Positions 37,271 through 47,710 of a DNA stretch of 64,000 nt are shown here, piece by piece (positions within the stretch are counted from its first letter, which is position 1; the number at the start of each line of letters is the position of its first letter). The position numbers and the translations under genes are program-made. Under the pieces are notes generated by a model. That model searched no databases. It was not told the origin of the DNA and saw nothing but the letters and a program-made list of their open reading frames with translations. The DNA is from Profundibacter amoris (GTDB taxonomy: Bacteria > Pseudomonadota > Alphaproteobacteria > Rhodobacterales > Rhodobacteraceae): positions 1,998,001 through 2,062,000 of the forward strand of contig NZ_CP032125.1 in NCBI RefSeq assembly GCF_003544895.1, read 5' to 3'.

Positions 37271-38539
37271 TCAATCTTGCGCGGAATTGTTGCTTTCTTC
37301 CTCTAATGCGGTGTCGATAAACACCTCTTGCGCCAGTTCCACCGCCACAGGCGAGGCTGTCGGTAGCACGGGTGAATAGCTGCCCGTGTCCTCGACGGCG
37401 GGGGCCGCGCGTTGTGTCGTCCGGTAGGCCCCGTATAGCGCCAGCGAAACCAGCAGGCCGGCCAGAAACAGGAAAAAACCCCCCGGCCCTACCAGCCCCA
37501 TCAACCAGCCGGTGATCAGCGGGCCGGTAATGGCACCCAGCCCGTTGATAAACACCAGACCACCGGCGGCGGCGGCCATGTCGTCGTGTTCCAGGAAATC
37601 GTTGGTATAGGCGATCAGCAACGCATAAAGCGGGTTGGCCATGCCGCCGACAATAAAGGACGCCGACAGCAACAGTGTGAACTGGTTTTGAAACAGGAAC
37701 CCCAGCACCGCCGCCACCCCGCCAATGGCGGAAATCACAATGATCAACACACGGCGGTCCATCCGGTCGGAAAACCAGCCGATCGGGAACTGCCATAGCA
37801 ATGCGCCAATGGTCATTGCCGAAACAAACATCGAAATCTGCCCCAGTGTGAACCCCGCCAAAGCCCCGTAAACCGAGGCCATGCCGAACTGCGCCGAAAA
37901 CACCCCGCCCAGCATGAACATGCCCACACAGCTTAGGGGGGACAGGTGGTATAATTCCCGCAGGCTCATGGGTTTGGTGGTGTCAAAGGCCGGTGTCGGG
38001 CTGATCGACAGCAGGATCGGCGCGAATGAAACCGACACCAGAACCGACGATATGATGAACAGGATATAGCCGGACGGATCACCCAGCACGAACAGCCCCT
38101 GCGCCGTCACAACCCCCGCCATCTGCACGATCATATAAAGCGACAGCGCCTGCCCGCGGGTTTCATTGCTGGCCGAATGGTTCAACCAGCTTTCAGCCGT
38201 CACATACACGCCGGAAAAGCAAAACCCGATCACCACCCGCCCTAGCGCCCAAGCCGCCGGATGGGCGATGGCCGGATACAGGATCAGCACCGCCGAAATA
38301 AGCGACGCCAGCGCTGCAAACACCCGCACATGCCCAACCCGCCGGATCATCAGCGGCGCCATGCGCGAGCCACCAAGAAAGCCAAGGAAATAGGCCGACA
38401 TCACAATCGACATGGTGACGGTCGAAAACCCCTCGAGGTTCCCGCGCACCCCCAGCAATGTGCCTTGCAACCCGTTGCCGATCATCAGCAACAGAATGCC
38501 CAACAGCAACGCCCACGAGCTTTTCAGCACCTGCAACAT
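37271..38539 (-). CDS. MFS transporter, YcaD-like
   Basis: The 422-aa protein has about 12 membrane segments in two halves with a central charged loop. The pattern GVRGNLEGFSTVTMSIVMS and GGSRMAPLMIRRVGHVRVF is typical of the YcaD branch of major facilitators. The substrate is unknown. The ATG at 38539 follows GGAGA; a further-upstream GTG is less likely. It ends in a short polar tail. Confidence 0.85.
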   Translation of the reverse strand: MLQVLKSSWALLLGILLLMIGNGLQGTLLGVRGNLEGFSTVTMSIVMSAYFLGFLGGSRMAPLMIRRVGHVRVFAALASLISAVLILYPAIAHPAAWALGRVVIGFCFSGVYVTAESWLNHSASNETRGQALSLYMIVQMAGVVTAQGLFVLGDPSGYILFIISSVLVSVSFAPILLSISPTPAFDTTKPMSLRELYHLSPLSCVGMFMLGGVFSAQFGMASVYGALAGFTLGQISMFVSAMTIGALLWQFPIGWFSDRMDRRVLIIVISAIGGVAAVLGFLFQNQFTLLLSASFIVGGMANPLYALLIAYTNDFLEHDDMAAAAGGLVFINGLGAITGPLITGWLMGLVGPGGFFLFLAGLLVSLALYGAYRTTQRAAPAVEDTGSYSPVLPTASPVAVELAQEVFIDTALEEESNNSAQD

Positions 38540-38615
38540 AAGTTTTCTCCGCACGTTTCCTTAATGTCCGAGCGTGGCGGTTCTGAAATGGATTCGCTGT
38601 GCCCGTCGCGACCCT

Positions 38616-39683
38616 TTAACGTCGGGTTTCACCTTTGGGAAACAAAATCGACGAATCGCCATAGGAAAAGAAGCGATAGCCCTGCGATATGGCGTGCCGG
38701 TAGATTTCTTTCACCCGTCCGGTGCCCATCATGGCAGAAACCAGCATCATCAGGGTGGATTTGGGCAAATGAAAATTGGTCATCAGGGCATCGGCGACAC
38801 GAAACCGGTATCCGGGGCGGATGAAAATATCGGTGCTGCCGCGCCACGGCTGCAACTGGCCACCCTCATCCGCTGCACTTTCGATCAACCGCAACGCCGT
38901 GGTGCCCACAGGGATCACCCGACCGCCGCCTGCGTGGGTGGCGTTTACCTCGTCTGCCGCTTGTTGGCTGACGTGGCCCCATTCCGAATGCATCTTGTGC
39001 TGGCTGACATCATCCACCTTGACCGGCAGAAAGGTGCCCGCACCGACATGCAGGGTAACATGAGTGAATTCAACGCCCTTGGCCGCAATCCGTGCCAGCA
39101 GATCATCATCGAAATGCAGCGACGCCGTGGGGGCTGCCACAGCGCCTTTGTGGCGGGCAAAAACGGTTTGGTAATCCTGTTTGTCCCGCGCGTCCGCCGG
39201 ACGTTTGGCGGCAATGTAGGGTGGCAAAGGCATTGCACCGGCCTTGGCCAATGCCGCATCAAAATCATCGCCCGTCAGGTTGAAGCGCAATATCGCGGTG
39301 CCCTCGGGCTTGTCGATCAGGGTGGCGGACAGGGTATCGGAAAATACCACATCCTCGCCAACCTTCAGCTTTTTCAAAGGCTTGAGAAGCGCCATCCAGT
39401 CACCACCGGCCTGTGGCTCCAGCAATGTCACCTCGATCTTCGCCGATACCGGCCCTTGCGCGGATTCGCGGTGGCGCAGGCCAAACAGGCGCGCCGGAAT
39501 GACCTTGGTGTCGTTCAGCACCAGCCGGTCACCCGCGCGCAACACATCGGGCAGATCGGCCACCGTCCTGTCCTGCATATCATCCCCCCGCACCACCAGC
39601 ATCCGCGCAGAGGTGCGCGGGCGGGCCGGACGGGTGGCGATCAGTTCGTCGGGCAGATCGAAATCGAAATCGGACAGCTTCAT
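38616..39683 (-). CDS. queA: S-adenosylmethionine:tRNA ribosyltransferase-isomerase
   Basis: The 355-aa enzyme makes epoxyqueuosine in tRNA by transferring the ribosyl moiety of SAM to preQ1. The opening [25 protein letters not shown] and [16 protein letters not shown] motifs are diagnostic. Its ATG shares one base with the stop of the upstream AsmA-like gene, so the two genes are coupled. Other queuosine genes are not in this window. Confidence 0.95.
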   Translation of the reverse strand: MKLSDFDFDLPDELIATRPARPRTSARMLVVRGDDMQDRTVADLPDVLRAGDRLVLNDTKVIPARLFGLRHRESAQGPVSAKIEVTLLEPQAGGDWMALLKPLKKLKVGEDVVFSDTLSATLIDKPEGTAILRFNLTGDDFDAALAKAGAMPLPPYIAAKRPADARDKQDYQTVFARHKGAVAAPTASLHFDDDLLARIAAKGVEFTHVTLHVGAGTFLPVKVDDVSQHKMHSEWGHVSQQAADEVNATHAGGGRVIPVGTTALRLIESAADEGGQLQPWRGSTDIFIRPGYRFRVADALMTNFHLPKSTLMMLVSAMMGTGRVKEIYRHAISQGYRFFSYGDSSILFPKGETRR

Positions 39684-42600
39684 TATTGGGCAACCTTGGG
39701 CGGTGGACGTTTGAACAATTCGCGGAACATGCCGGGGGTCAGGATCGACAGCGGGTTTACCCGGATTTTCGGATCCGACGCCTTGCCGGTCATGCGGTAG
39801 TTAAAGCCGAACAGGCCTTCGCCCTTGCGGGTGAATATCCGGCCAATCCCGTTGACAAAATAGACCGGCGAAATCACCCCCTGCATGTCCAGCGTGCTGG
39901 AGCCAAGGTTGTAAAATCCGTCCATCGACACCCCCATCGAGGCCCCGACCGCACTGCTGGAAATGATAATCACCTGCGTTGGCGTCAGCCGGAACCGCGC
40001 CTGATAATCGGTGAACACGATGCCTTTGCCGTTCAACTGTTCCAGCAATCCAACCCCGCTGATTGCGCCCAGCAGATCGGCCATTGCCGGTGCGCCGCGT
40101 ATCTTGATGGATTTGCCTTCCAGACGGCCGTCATACTGCCCCTCGTATCCTTTGCGCGGCACCAGCGTCAGATCCATCGTGCCCTCGCGCACGGTTTCCA
40201 AAACACCGGCGGCCCGAAACACCGCGCCTGCGTCTTTGGATTTGATCCGGAACGCGCTGCCGCCCTTGGAGGGTACCACAATGCCTGAAATCGGGGCCTT
40301 GCCGTTGACCCGCGCGGTGTATTCACCGCTAAAGCCGTTGCGGCGGGTGAATGTGCCGCGAAACCCGGTCAGGGTGATGCCTTCGGACACGATTAAACGG
40401 TCCAGCGCAACGGTTAGCGACACCCCTCTTGTGCTGGTTGGGGCCGATCCACCACCGCTGCCAAAGGCCGCCTTGCGCGTATCCACCACGCCACCGGTCA
40501 AACGCACCGAAGGCGTGGCGCCACGGCCCCGCCCGATCAATTCCACCGGCGCATCCAGCCATCCCGCCAGCTTTACCCGTTTGAACTTGGCGATTTCCAG
40601 ATCCCCTGCGGCTGTCAATTTCACGCTGCCTTCGGCCCGCAGGCCCGCGCCTTCGATCAACAGTTTGTCAATACGGGGCGGCGTGCCCAATGTGCCGACG
40701 ACCTCGAGCTTGCCTGTGTGGCTTTTCGACAGCGCCCAACCCAGATCGCTGATCCGCATGCCGACATTTTTCAAATCCGACACCAGCCGGAATTTCGAAG
40801 CCTCGCCGCGGCGCAAATCAATTGTTATCTGCCCGCGACCGGCCCCCGTCACACTGCCTTTGGGCAGGCCAATACCGAATTCGTCAATGAACCGCTGCGA
40901 CAATTCAACCGTGCCTTCCAGACGTGACTGGCCGGCAAATTCCTTGCCCTGTTTCTGATGCCAGGCCCCCTGCACCGGCACCCGCCCCAACAGGCCCGCG
41001 CCGGAAATTTCCACATCTTGCGGATTGGCGACCAGGGCCAGCTCCCTGGCCGTCAGCACCCGACCGGCAACCAGCTTGTCACTGCGCACATCGGTCAGGG
41101 TGGCCGCCACATCGTAATCCACATCCTCGACCTCGATCTTTTTCACCAGCCGCAGGTGGATTTCAGCCTCCAGCCCAATCCGCCCGGTCGCCAGATCAAC
41201 CGGCTGGCCGGCCTTGGACATGATGTTGAACGGTTTCTGGTCCAGCAGCGACATCGCGGCATGGATCGGCCCGCGGGCCTTTAGATAGATCACGGCGGGG
41301 GGGCCTTTGATGTCAATGTCGGGGATCTGGAAAACCGTGCCGGTGGCATCCATCACTCCGCCCTCGGGCGCGGTAACATCGCCACGGTCCACCACAACCG
41401 TCAGCACATTGTCGGCAATGGTTCCATGGCCTGCCCCGTTTTCCACCACCGGCAAATGCTTCATATAACGCACATTGGCATTTTGAAATTCGAACCCCAT
41501 ACCGAACACCGGCTTTTCACCGGAATTCACCCGTATCGCCCCGTTTACATTGAATATTTCAGCCGAATTTACATTCTCGTCTATCCATTCACGGGTGTTG
41601 GGCACCACCTTTAACGGCCACAGACCGACCAGACGTTCGGGGGTAATCGCATCCACGCTGGCGTCCATTGCCAGATGCCAGCCCTCGGTATCTGCGGTAA
41701 CTTTGCCTTTGACCAGATAGCTGTTATCCCCATCCCGCAGCACCGCCTGACCAATATCCAGTTTGAACGGATCAATCCGCAACCGCATGTCCAGCGCCCC
41801 GCCGGCAAAACCCACAGGGGCCGCAAAAACACCTTCGGGATCAACCGACAATTCCTGAATTTGAAACTGACCCAGCATCACGGCAGGCACACCGTTGACC
41901 ATGTCGCGCAGATACCCCTGCCCCTCGACCACCAGTTTTCCAGCCCCGGTCTGCACCGATAATTCGTCAAACCGGATGCGTTGCTCTTTTGGGTCATAGC
42001 CGAAATAGGCGCGCCCTGAATCAAAAGCGATGGCGCGGGCCTCTTCGTTTGGTTGCAGAGATCCCTGACCAATTTCCAGCGTGCCATCCATTTGCCCCAG
42101 CAAGCCATCTTCGCCAATCTTGGCCCGCATAGCCCCCGAGATCGGCGCATCAAGCACCCCCAGCCAGGCCAGTGCAGGCAGCTGGCTGGCCAGATCACGG
42201 GCGGCGACCTGATCAACCTTGATCCCGAAACCGGCCACTGCCGTGCCTTTTTGGGTGTCAAAATTCAGCGCGATTGTCGCCGGTTGTGCCGCCCCGTAAT
42301 TCAGCGAAAATCCGACACTGATCGCAACTTTTTCGGCGTCCTGCTGCATCTGCATGCGCCCCTCGGTCAGCAACCAGCCACGGCGCGCCCGCGCATCCGA
42401 AAAATTCAGGATAAGATGGGTCAGTTCAACCGTTTCGATTGTTCCCAAAACAGGCGTTTCAAACGCCTTGTCCACCCCGTCCAGCAATTGGCCCAGTGTT
42501 TTTGTTTCTGTGGCATCCGCATCCGTACTATCCCCCGTCACGTCAACGCCAAACCCCAGATCGAACTGCCCGTTCCTTGCCCGCTTTAACGTCACCGAGG

Positions 42601-43027
42601 CCTGATCCAAACGCAAATCCGTTGGCCTGATTTCACCCTGGATCAGCGCCTTTGGGGACAACGAAGCACTGGCCATTGCAACTCGTGCGATCACCGCATC
42701 CTTGGCATTGCGCAGCACAAGGCCCTTTACGGTGATGGTTGGCTTCAATCCCTTTTCAAAATGCAAACCGATCGCTTCAAACGCCACGTCCCCGTCCGAT
42801 ACAACCGCATTCAACTGGTCCAGAATTCGCACCTGCATCCATTCCGGCGCGCGAATGGATTTTCCCGACATTGCAAAAATGACCAAACCCACTGCAACCA
42901 GCAAGATCAGTAACTTGGCCGATCCCCACAACCAATACCCAACCCGCCGCCGGCGACGTTTTCGGCGCTCTGCTTTGCCAGCCTTTACATCCAAGGCTTG
43001 CGTGTCTGTGGCTTGCTCTTCGCTCAT
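39683..43027 (-). CDS. Very large AsmA/YhdP-like envelope protein (DUF3971)
   Basis: The 1114-aa protein has a cytoplasmic basic stretch ([13 protein letters not shown]), one membrane span (residues about 33-52) and a huge periplasmic region. That region contains DUF3971 and an AsmA-like C-terminal module ([23 protein letters not shown], shown in part as [10 protein letters not shown]). Relatives such as YhdP and TamB are thought to move phospholipids to the outer membrane. It ends in a short proline-rich tail and overlaps queA by one base. Assignment is to the family; function is inferred. Confidence 0.85.
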   Translation of the reverse strand: MSEEQATDTQALDVKAGKAERRKRRRRRVGYWLWGSAKLLILLVAVGLVIFAMSGKSIRAPEWMQVRILDQLNAVVSDGDVAFEAIGLHFEKGLKPTITVKGLVLRNAKDAVIARVAMASASLSPKALIQGEIRPTDLRLDQASVTLKRARNGQFDLGFGVDVTGDSTDADATETKTLGQLLDGVDKAFETPVLGTIETVELTHLILNFSDARARRGWLLTEGRMQMQQDAEKVAISVGFSLNYGAAQPATIALNFDTQKGTAVAGFGIKVDQVAARDLASQLPALAWLGVLDAPISGAMRAKIGEDGLLGQMDGTLEIGQGSLQPNEEARAIAFDSGRAYFGYDPKEQRIRFDELSVQTGAGKLVVEGQGYLRDMVNGVPAVMLGQFQIQELSVDPEGVFAAPVGFAGGALDMRLRIDPFKLDIGQAVLRDGDNSYLVKGKVTADTEGWHLAMDASVDAITPERLVGLWPLKVVPNTREWIDENVNSAEIFNVNGAIRVNSGEKPVFGMGFEFQNANVRYMKHLPVVENGAGHGTIADNVLTVVVDRGDVTAPEGGVMDATGTVFQIPDIDIKGPPAVIYLKARGPIHAAMSLLDQKPFNIMSKAGQPVDLATGRIGLEAEIHLRLVKKIEVEDVDYDVAATLTDVRSDKLVAGRVLTARELALVANPQDVEISGAGLLGRVPVQGAWHQKQGKEFAGQSRLEGTVELSQRFIDEFGIGLPKGSVTGAGRGQITIDLRRGEASKFRLVSDLKNVGMRISDLGWALSKSHTGKLEVVGTLGTPPRIDKLLIEGAGLRAEGSVKLTAAGDLEIAKFKRVKLAGWLDAPVELIGRGRGATPSVRLTGGVVDTRKAAFGSGGGSAPTSTRGVSLTVALDRLIVSEGITLTGFRGTFTRRNGFSGEYTARVNGKAPISGIVVPSKGGSAFRIKSKDAGAVFRAAGVLETVREGTMDLTLVPRKGYEGQYDGRLEGKSIKIRGAPAMADLLGAISGVGLLEQLNGKGIVFTDYQARFRLTPTQVIIISSSAVGASMGVSMDGFYNLGSSTLDMQGVISPVYFVNGIGRIFTRKGEGLFGFNYRMTGKASDPKIRVNPLSILTPGMFRELFKRPPPKVAQ

Positions 43028-43334
43028 CTAACCGTTTCGTGCCCTCTTGGCGGCAGGTATTTTCCCCTGCCGTCCCCATACCCCTTACTATGCCGTTAAC
43101 CGGGTAAAACTGAACCACAAATATGCAATGCAAATTACCAAGCTGCTGAAAACCGCCGATCCCGCCCTTTGTTGCGCTCTAATTATGGCAGAAAACACCC
43201 AACATCCGAGCTTTACCCAATATGCCCAAAAATTATCACAATTCTTTCGCAATCATGACAGCATTTACCCGTCTTAGGGCGCTTGCGAAATACATTCATA
43301 GTGTTGAATGTTTAGTGAGTAAGGAAACTCGATT
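43028..43334. other. Intergenic region between AsmA-like and periplasmic rhodanese genes
   Basis: This 307-bp divergent region should hold both promoters. It is AT-richer than its surroundings. A 49-codon frame beginning at 43128 has no ribosome-binding site and no recognisable sequence. I see no tRNA, riboswitch or clear palindrome here. Confidence 0.6.
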
Positions 43335-43985
43335 ATGAAAAAACAACTGGCGGGTCAATTTATTGCGGCAATTGCCGCAACAATATTTGGCGGGGCCTTA
43401 CAGGCAACGGCACAAGATGTTCGCATTACCGAAGATCTTGCGCAAGTGGAGTATAGCTTCAACGGCAAAACATATACGATCAACCGCAATCAGGATCCGA
43501 ATGCAAGAATCCCGGATGCCTATGCAAAAACATCCCGTCCCTGCCCTGAATTCTGCGTTCAGCCCATGACCATCCATGAGGGTGTCAATACATATGGCGA
43601 GCTGGAATTGCTGTCATTCCTGCAGGAGAAAGTCGATCAGGGGCATGGCTTTCTTATCGATTCCCGCACAAGCGACTGGTATGCCAAGGGCACAATCCCC
43701 GGCGCGGTAAACCTGCCATTCAATGCTTTTGTGCCCGGACCGGACAATGTCTTTTTCGACTCGCTCATGGTTATGCTTAGCGGAAAACAGTCTGCTGATG
43801 GCAATTGGGAATTCTCCGACCCCAAAGATTTGCTGCTGTTTTGCAATGGCCCCTGGTGCGGTCAATCGCCAACAGCCATTTATAATCTGCTGGCAATCAA
43901 CTATCCTGCGGAAAAACTACATTACTATCGCGGCGGCATGCAAAGCTGGCTTAGCAACGGCCTTACTGTCGAAATACCGAATTAA
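43335..43985 (+). CDS. Periplasmic rhodanese-like protein
   Basis: The 216-aa protein has a signal peptide (cleavage after QATAQ), an N-terminal segment with the pair RPCPEFCVQPM, and a rhodanese domain whose active-site loop is FCNGPWCGQSP (two cysteines, near residue 176). This resembles exported rhodaneses with a CxxxWC-type loop. It probably handles sulfane sulfur or thiol redox in the periplasm. Four cysteines in total suggest a redox relay between the N-terminal pair and the loop. Confidence 0.85.
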   Translation: MKKQLAGQFIAAIAATIFGGALQATAQDVRITEDLAQVEYSFNGKTYTINRNQDPNARIPDAYAKTSRPCPEFCVQPMTIHEGVNTYGELELLSFLQEKVDQGHGFLIDSRTSDWYAKGTIPGAVNLPFNAFVPGPDNVFFDSLMVMLSGKQSADGNWEFSDPKDLLLFCNGPWCGQSPTAIYNLLAINYPAEKLHYYRGGMQSWLSNGLTVEIPN

Positions 43986-44331
43986 AAACCCGATTGGTCG
44001 GGCGGGTGTGGTTTGCCGTATCCGCCACCTGCCCGACCGATACGAAACCGGCTGTGAATTGTCCCGATTATCCGAAACCGGAGTGATCCCGTTTCAAGTA
44101 TCGTTTCAAAGGAAAATTCCATACCTTTGCTATTGCCCTCAGATCGGCGGCACCGAGTAGAATACCCAACATATATCGGCAAAAAACCGCCTGTTTATCA
44201 TATAGATAGAAATGCGACGCTGTGCCCGGTTCAAATTTCTTGCTCTGAAGTTATCCCTTCGTTAACAAAAGCGGGTGGGATTTGTGATGGGGACGAATTC
44301 CACGCTGTGAGACAAACATAGGGCAATAGTT
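43986..44331. other. Intergenic region before the M23 peptidase gene
   Basis: The 346 bp start with a long hairpin (43993-44041). The rest is AT-rich and non-coding, with a possible but weak promoter (TTGCTC-N17-TAACAA, near 44240-44268). No RNA gene is recognised. Confidence 0.5.
43993..44041 (+). terminator. Long hairpin after the periplasmic rhodanese gene
   Basis: GGTCGGGCGGGTG (43996-44008) pairs with CACCTGCCCGACC (44026-44038) with one wobble, and flanking bases extend the stem to about 16 bp. The T tract is missing, so it may protect the mRNA end rather than terminate. Confidence 0.45.
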
Positions 44332-45654
44332 TTGACATCTCGACTAGCGACTAAATTCAACTCGATTCTGGAACGCAAATTTCCCGAGCGCCGTGTATTT
44401 CTGCGATCGGAAACGGAAACGAAATTCCTCCGCCTGACACCCGCGACACAATTACTGGGCTGGGTTGGCAGTATCGCCGTTTTTGCCTGGGCCATCTTTG
44501 CCACCGCGATCCTGCTGATCGACAGCATCGGATCGGGCAATGTCCGCGAACAGGTCAAACGGGAACAGATCGCTTATGAAACACGCCTGAATGCCCTGTC
44601 CGACGAACGTGACCTGCGCGCCCAAGAGGCCGATATGGCCCATCAGCGCTTTAGCGTTGCGCTGGCGCAAATCTCGGAAATGCAGACCAAACTGCTGGAA
44701 TCCGAAGACAGCCGCGCCGAGCTGGAAAAAGGCATTGATGTCATTCAGTCCACACTGCGCCGCACAATGTCAGAACGTGACACAGCCCGCGCCAAGGCGC
44801 AGGAACTGGAAGTTGCCCTGAACGGCGCCGAAGAAAATGGCGCTACAGCTGCCGGGCGGATCGAAGACGCCATTGGCACGCTTGATTTTATGACATCCGC
44901 ACTGGAAACCACCGCCACCGAGCGTGACCAGATCGCCGCCGATGCGCAGAAAGCCTTTACTCACGCCCAGGAACTGGAATTCCAGGCCGAGCTGATGAAA
45001 GAGCGTAATGACCGCATATTTACCCAGCTGGAAGACGCAATGACCATTTCGGTCAAGCCACTGGATAAAATGTTCGCAGCCGCTGGCCTGTCCAGTGACA
45101 GTCTGATTTCACAGGTGCGCCGTGGCTATTCCGGTCAGGGCGGCCCGCTGATGCCGCTGTCCTTTTCCACCATGGGTCAGGAACCGGATGCCGATACATT
45201 GCGCGCAAATGGCATCCTGAACCAGTTAGACCGGCTGAACCTCTATCGTATCGCTGCACAAAAAGCGCCCTTCGCCCTGCCGGTCAAGGCGGCTTTCCGG
45301 TTTACCAGCCCCTTCGGGATGCGCTGGGGCCGGATGCACAAGGGCACCGATTTTGCCGCCGCCCTTGGCACACCGATCTATGCAACAGCCGATGGCGTTG
45401 TGATTTCGGCAGGCTGGGGTCAGGGATATGGCAAGCTGGTGAAAATTCAACATGCGTTCGGTATCGAAACCCGTTACGCCCATATGTCTAAAATTCTTGT
45501 GAAGGTCGGCCAAAGGGTCTCGCGCGGGCAGCAAGTAGGTGCTATGGGTAACACCGGACGATCAACAGGCACACATCTTCACTACGAAGTACGTGTCGGC
45601 GGCAAGGCCGTAAATCCAATGACTTATATCAAGGCAGCGAAAGATGTTTTCTAA
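44332..45654 (+). CDS. M23 (LytM) murein endopeptidase with coiled coil
   Basis: The 440-aa protein has a short cytoplasmic N-terminus, one membrane span (residues about 44-62), a coiled coil (about 70-230) and a C-terminal M23 peptidase. The zinc motifs are intact: HKGTD and THLHYEV. It should cut peptidoglycan crosslinks in the periplasm. The start is TTG at 44332, after AGGG; no ATG fits. It overlaps the downstream bactofilin gene by 11 bp, a pairing known to link wall remodelling with a cytoskeletal polymer. Confidence 0.88.
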   Translation: MTSRLATKFNSILERKFPERRVFLRSETETKFLRLTPATQLLGWVGSIAVFAWAIFATAILLIDSIGSGNVREQVKREQIAYETRLNALSDERDLRAQEADMAHQRFSVALAQISEMQTKLLESEDSRAELEKGIDVIQSTLRRTMSERDTARAKAQELEVALNGAEENGATAAGRIEDAIGTLDFMTSALETTATERDQIAADAQKAFTHAQELEFQAELMKERNDRIFTQLEDAMTISVKPLDKMFAAAGLSSDSLISQVRRGYSGQGGPLMPLSFSTMGQEPDADTLRANGILNQLDRLNLYRIAAQKAPFALPVKAAFRFTSPFGMRWGRMHKGTDFAAALGTPIYATADGVVISAGWGQGYGKLVKIQHAFGIETRYAHMSKILVKVGQRVSRGQQVGAMGNTGRSTGTHLHYEVRVGGKAVNPMTYIKAAKDVF

Positions 45655-46138
45655 GAGCAAAATCAACGAACCCGGCCCCAAGGCGGGCACAAGCGACAAA
45701 CCGGCCACACCGGACACCGCTAAACCTGCGGGCGATTTTCAGGCCGCAGCGGCAAAACCAAAGCCGCCAGCGTCTGTTCTGTCATCGGATTTGCACATCA
45801 AGGGCAATCTGAAAACAACCGGCGACATTCTGATCGAAGGTCAGGTCGAAGGCGACATCCGCGCCCATCTGCTGACGGTTGGCGAAGGCGCCACCATCAA
45901 AGGCGAAGTGATGGCCGACGATGTGGTTGTTAACGGTCGTGTTGTAGGCCGCGTGCGCGGGTTGAAGGTGCGTCTGACATCCAGCGCGCGGGTCGAGGGT
46001 GATATCATCCACAAAACCATCGCAATTGAGTCAGGCGCCCATTTTGAAGGCTCGGTCCAGCGTCAGGACGACCCGATCAGCAAGACCGGACCAGCCACCG
46101 CCAAACCAGCGGCAGGCAAACCGGACGCCAAAGCGTAA
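45644..46138 (+). CDS. Bactofilin
   Basis: The 164-aa protein has a central bactofilin (DUF583) beta-helix core (residues about 48-140, ILIEGQVEGDIRAH, VNGRVVGRVRGLKVRL) flanked by unstructured Ala/Pro/Lys-rich tails. Bactofilins polymerise without nucleotides and position wall enzymes. Overlap with the M23 peptidase gene makes a common complex very likely. A strong terminator follows. Confidence 0.93.
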   Translation: MFSKSKINEPGPKAGTSDKPATPDTAKPAGDFQAAAAKPKPPASVLSSDLHIKGNLKTTGDILIEGQVEGDIRAHLLTVGEGATIKGEVMADDVVVNGRVVGRVRGLKVRLTSSARVEGDIIHKTIAIESGAHFEGSVQRQDDPISKTGPATAKPAAGKPDAKA

Positions 46139-46160
46139 ACTCTTTCAACACAATATTCTA

Positions 46161-46198
46161 AACGGGCGCCGCATTGATGCAGGCGCCCGTTTTCGTTT
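46161..46198 (+). terminator. Terminator after bactofilin
   Basis: AACGGGCGCC and GGCGCCCGTT form a perfect 10-bp stem with an 11-base loop, followed by TTCGTTT. Confidence 0.85.
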
Positions 46199-46340
46199 CA
46201 GCAGGAACCCGCCGGTATTTCAGGGTGTGACAATTGCAACCGTGGTGCTTTGGCGCTGTCTGTTCTTTTAGTCTGTTGCGCAAAGATGCCCTGCCCCGCG
46301 TGCAGAGTATCCCAAAACCTTGAAAACACGAGGAGAAACA

Positions 46341-46781
46341 ATGCTTAAATCCCTGAAAACCCTGACTATCGCCACCATCATCGCCACCACAGGCATGGCC
46401 AACGCCGGGGACGACAAGAAACTGGTCACTATCCTGACCGCGGCCGAACCACAAACACAGCTGATGGCCATGGTGCTGACCATGAACGCAGCCAAAGCCG
46501 GCGCCAAATCCCACATCCTGTTATGTGGCCCTGCCGCCGACATCGCCCTGAAGGATGCCCCGGAAACTGCCACCGCCCCGCAGCCACCCAAGGCCATGAG
46601 CCCGCAGGGCCTGATGAAAATCATCATGGAGAAAACCGGCACGACGGTTGAAGTCTGCGCCATCTATCTGCCCGGCAAAGGTGTTGACGCATCGGTTCTG
46701 ATCGAGGGTGTAACCCCCGCCAAACCCGGCGTAATGGGCGCACGGATTGTAGCACCGGATACGCAAGTGATGAGCTTTTAA
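46341..46781 (+). CDS. Exported DsrE/DsrF-like protein
   Basis: The 146-aa protein has a signal peptide (cleavage after MANAG) and a DsrE-like core: LVTILTAAEPQTQLMAMVL, HILLCGPAADIAL and TVEVCAIYLPGKG, with two cysteines at the positions used in sulfur-carrier relatives. Most DsrE proteins are cytoplasmic; an exported form is less common. The start at MLKSLKTL follows GAGGAG; seven upstream residues are rejected. Confidence 0.72.
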   Translation: MLKSLKTLTIATIIATTGMANAGDDKKLVTILTAAEPQTQLMAMVLTMNAAKAGAKSHILLCGPAADIALKDAPETATAPQPPKAMSPQGLMKIIMEKTGTTVEVCAIYLPGKGVDASVLIEGVTPAKPGVMGARIVAPDTQVMSF

Positions 46782-46806
46782 ATCTCATCCACCGCATTGC
46801 AATCAA

Positions 46807-46833
46807 GGGCACGGCGTTCATTGCGCCGTGCCC
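46807..46833. terminator. Bidirectional terminator between convergent genes
   Basis: GGGCACGGCG and CGCCGTGCCC form a 10-bp stem followed by TAATTTT, shared by the DsrE-like gene and the convergent DUF2189 gene. Confidence 0.75.
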
Positions 46834-46838
46834 TAATT

Positions 46839-47627
46839 TTATTCTTCTTCGGGGCTAAGCGCCTGCCGATACAGATGCCAGGACGCATGGCCCAGCACCG
46901 GCAACACCACCAGCAGGCCCAGAAAATAGGGCAACATACCGATGGCCAGCATCACAATGATAAAGCCCCCCCATAGCAACATAACCGGCAGATTTTGCAG
47001 CACGGTTTGAAAGCTGACGATCATCGCTGTGACAAAATCCAGCTCCCGATCCAGCAGCAACGGCAGGCCCATCACGGTGATCGCATAGATCAATCCGGCC
47101 AATGCCGCCCCCGCTGCTGTGCCCACCGCCAGCATGGTCATGCCGTTCGGCGTCAGGAACACATCCAGTGACGACATCACATTCGTCATCGCCGAAAGCC
47201 CCAGAAACACCGCGAATATCATATGGCCGACAAAGGCCCAGAACATGAATATCAGCACGATCACCACGATGATTGACGGGAACTGGCGGTTCTTTTGCCG
47301 ATAGGCCATGCCCAGCAGGCAGGCCCATGTCGGTTTTTCACCCCGCTCGCGGCAGCGGCTGATTTCATACAGCCCCACCGCCAGAAACGGTCCGATCAGC
47401 GGAAAGCCGAAACCAAGGATCACCACCCAATAGGTTTCCCCCGTGGCCCGCGTCACCCACCAGATCAGCAGGCCACCCAGCATATAGACCCCGCCGAAAA
47501 ACAGCCCGAACAACGGGTAGGCCATGAAATCGCTCCAGCCCGATTTCAGTGCGGATTTCAGCATGGATATGGTTACGGTATTTATTTCAGGCACCTTTGA
47601 AGGTGCCAGTTCTTCTGCAACTGTCAT
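46839..47627 (-). CDS. DUF2189 integral membrane protein
   Basis: The 262-aa protein has about six membrane spans and matches DUF2189 in pattern (GWSDFMAYPLFGLFFGGVY and GFGFPLIGPFLAVGLYEISR, then LGHASWHLYRQAL at the end). Family function is unknown. The ATG at 47627 follows AGGAGAG; seven upstream residues contain that site and are excluded. Confidence 0.82.
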   Translation of the reverse strand: MTVAEELAPSKVPEINTVTISMLKSALKSGWSDFMAYPLFGLFFGGVYMLGGLLIWWVTRATGETYWVVILGFGFPLIGPFLAVGLYEISRCRERGEKPTWACLLGMAYRQKNRQFPSIIVVIVLIFMFWAFVGHMIFAVFLGLSAMTNVMSSLDVFLTPNGMTMLAVGTAAGAALAGLIYAITVMGLPLLLDRELDFVTAMIVSFQTVLQNLPVMLLWGGFIIVMLAIGMLPYFLGLLVVLPVLGHASWHLYRQALSPEEE

Positions 47628-47710
47628 TGTTATCTCTCCTGTTCGCACGATCAGGCTAGCGGCAGAAGTGCCGTTACGGCAAGGAAAATCTGGTTAAGCG
47701 TCCAGGCGCG

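Noticed and set aside
43128-43277. 49-codon frame in the AsmA-rhodanese intergenic region
   Set aside because: There is no ribosome-binding site, no recognisable sequence, and the region is needed for divergent promoters.
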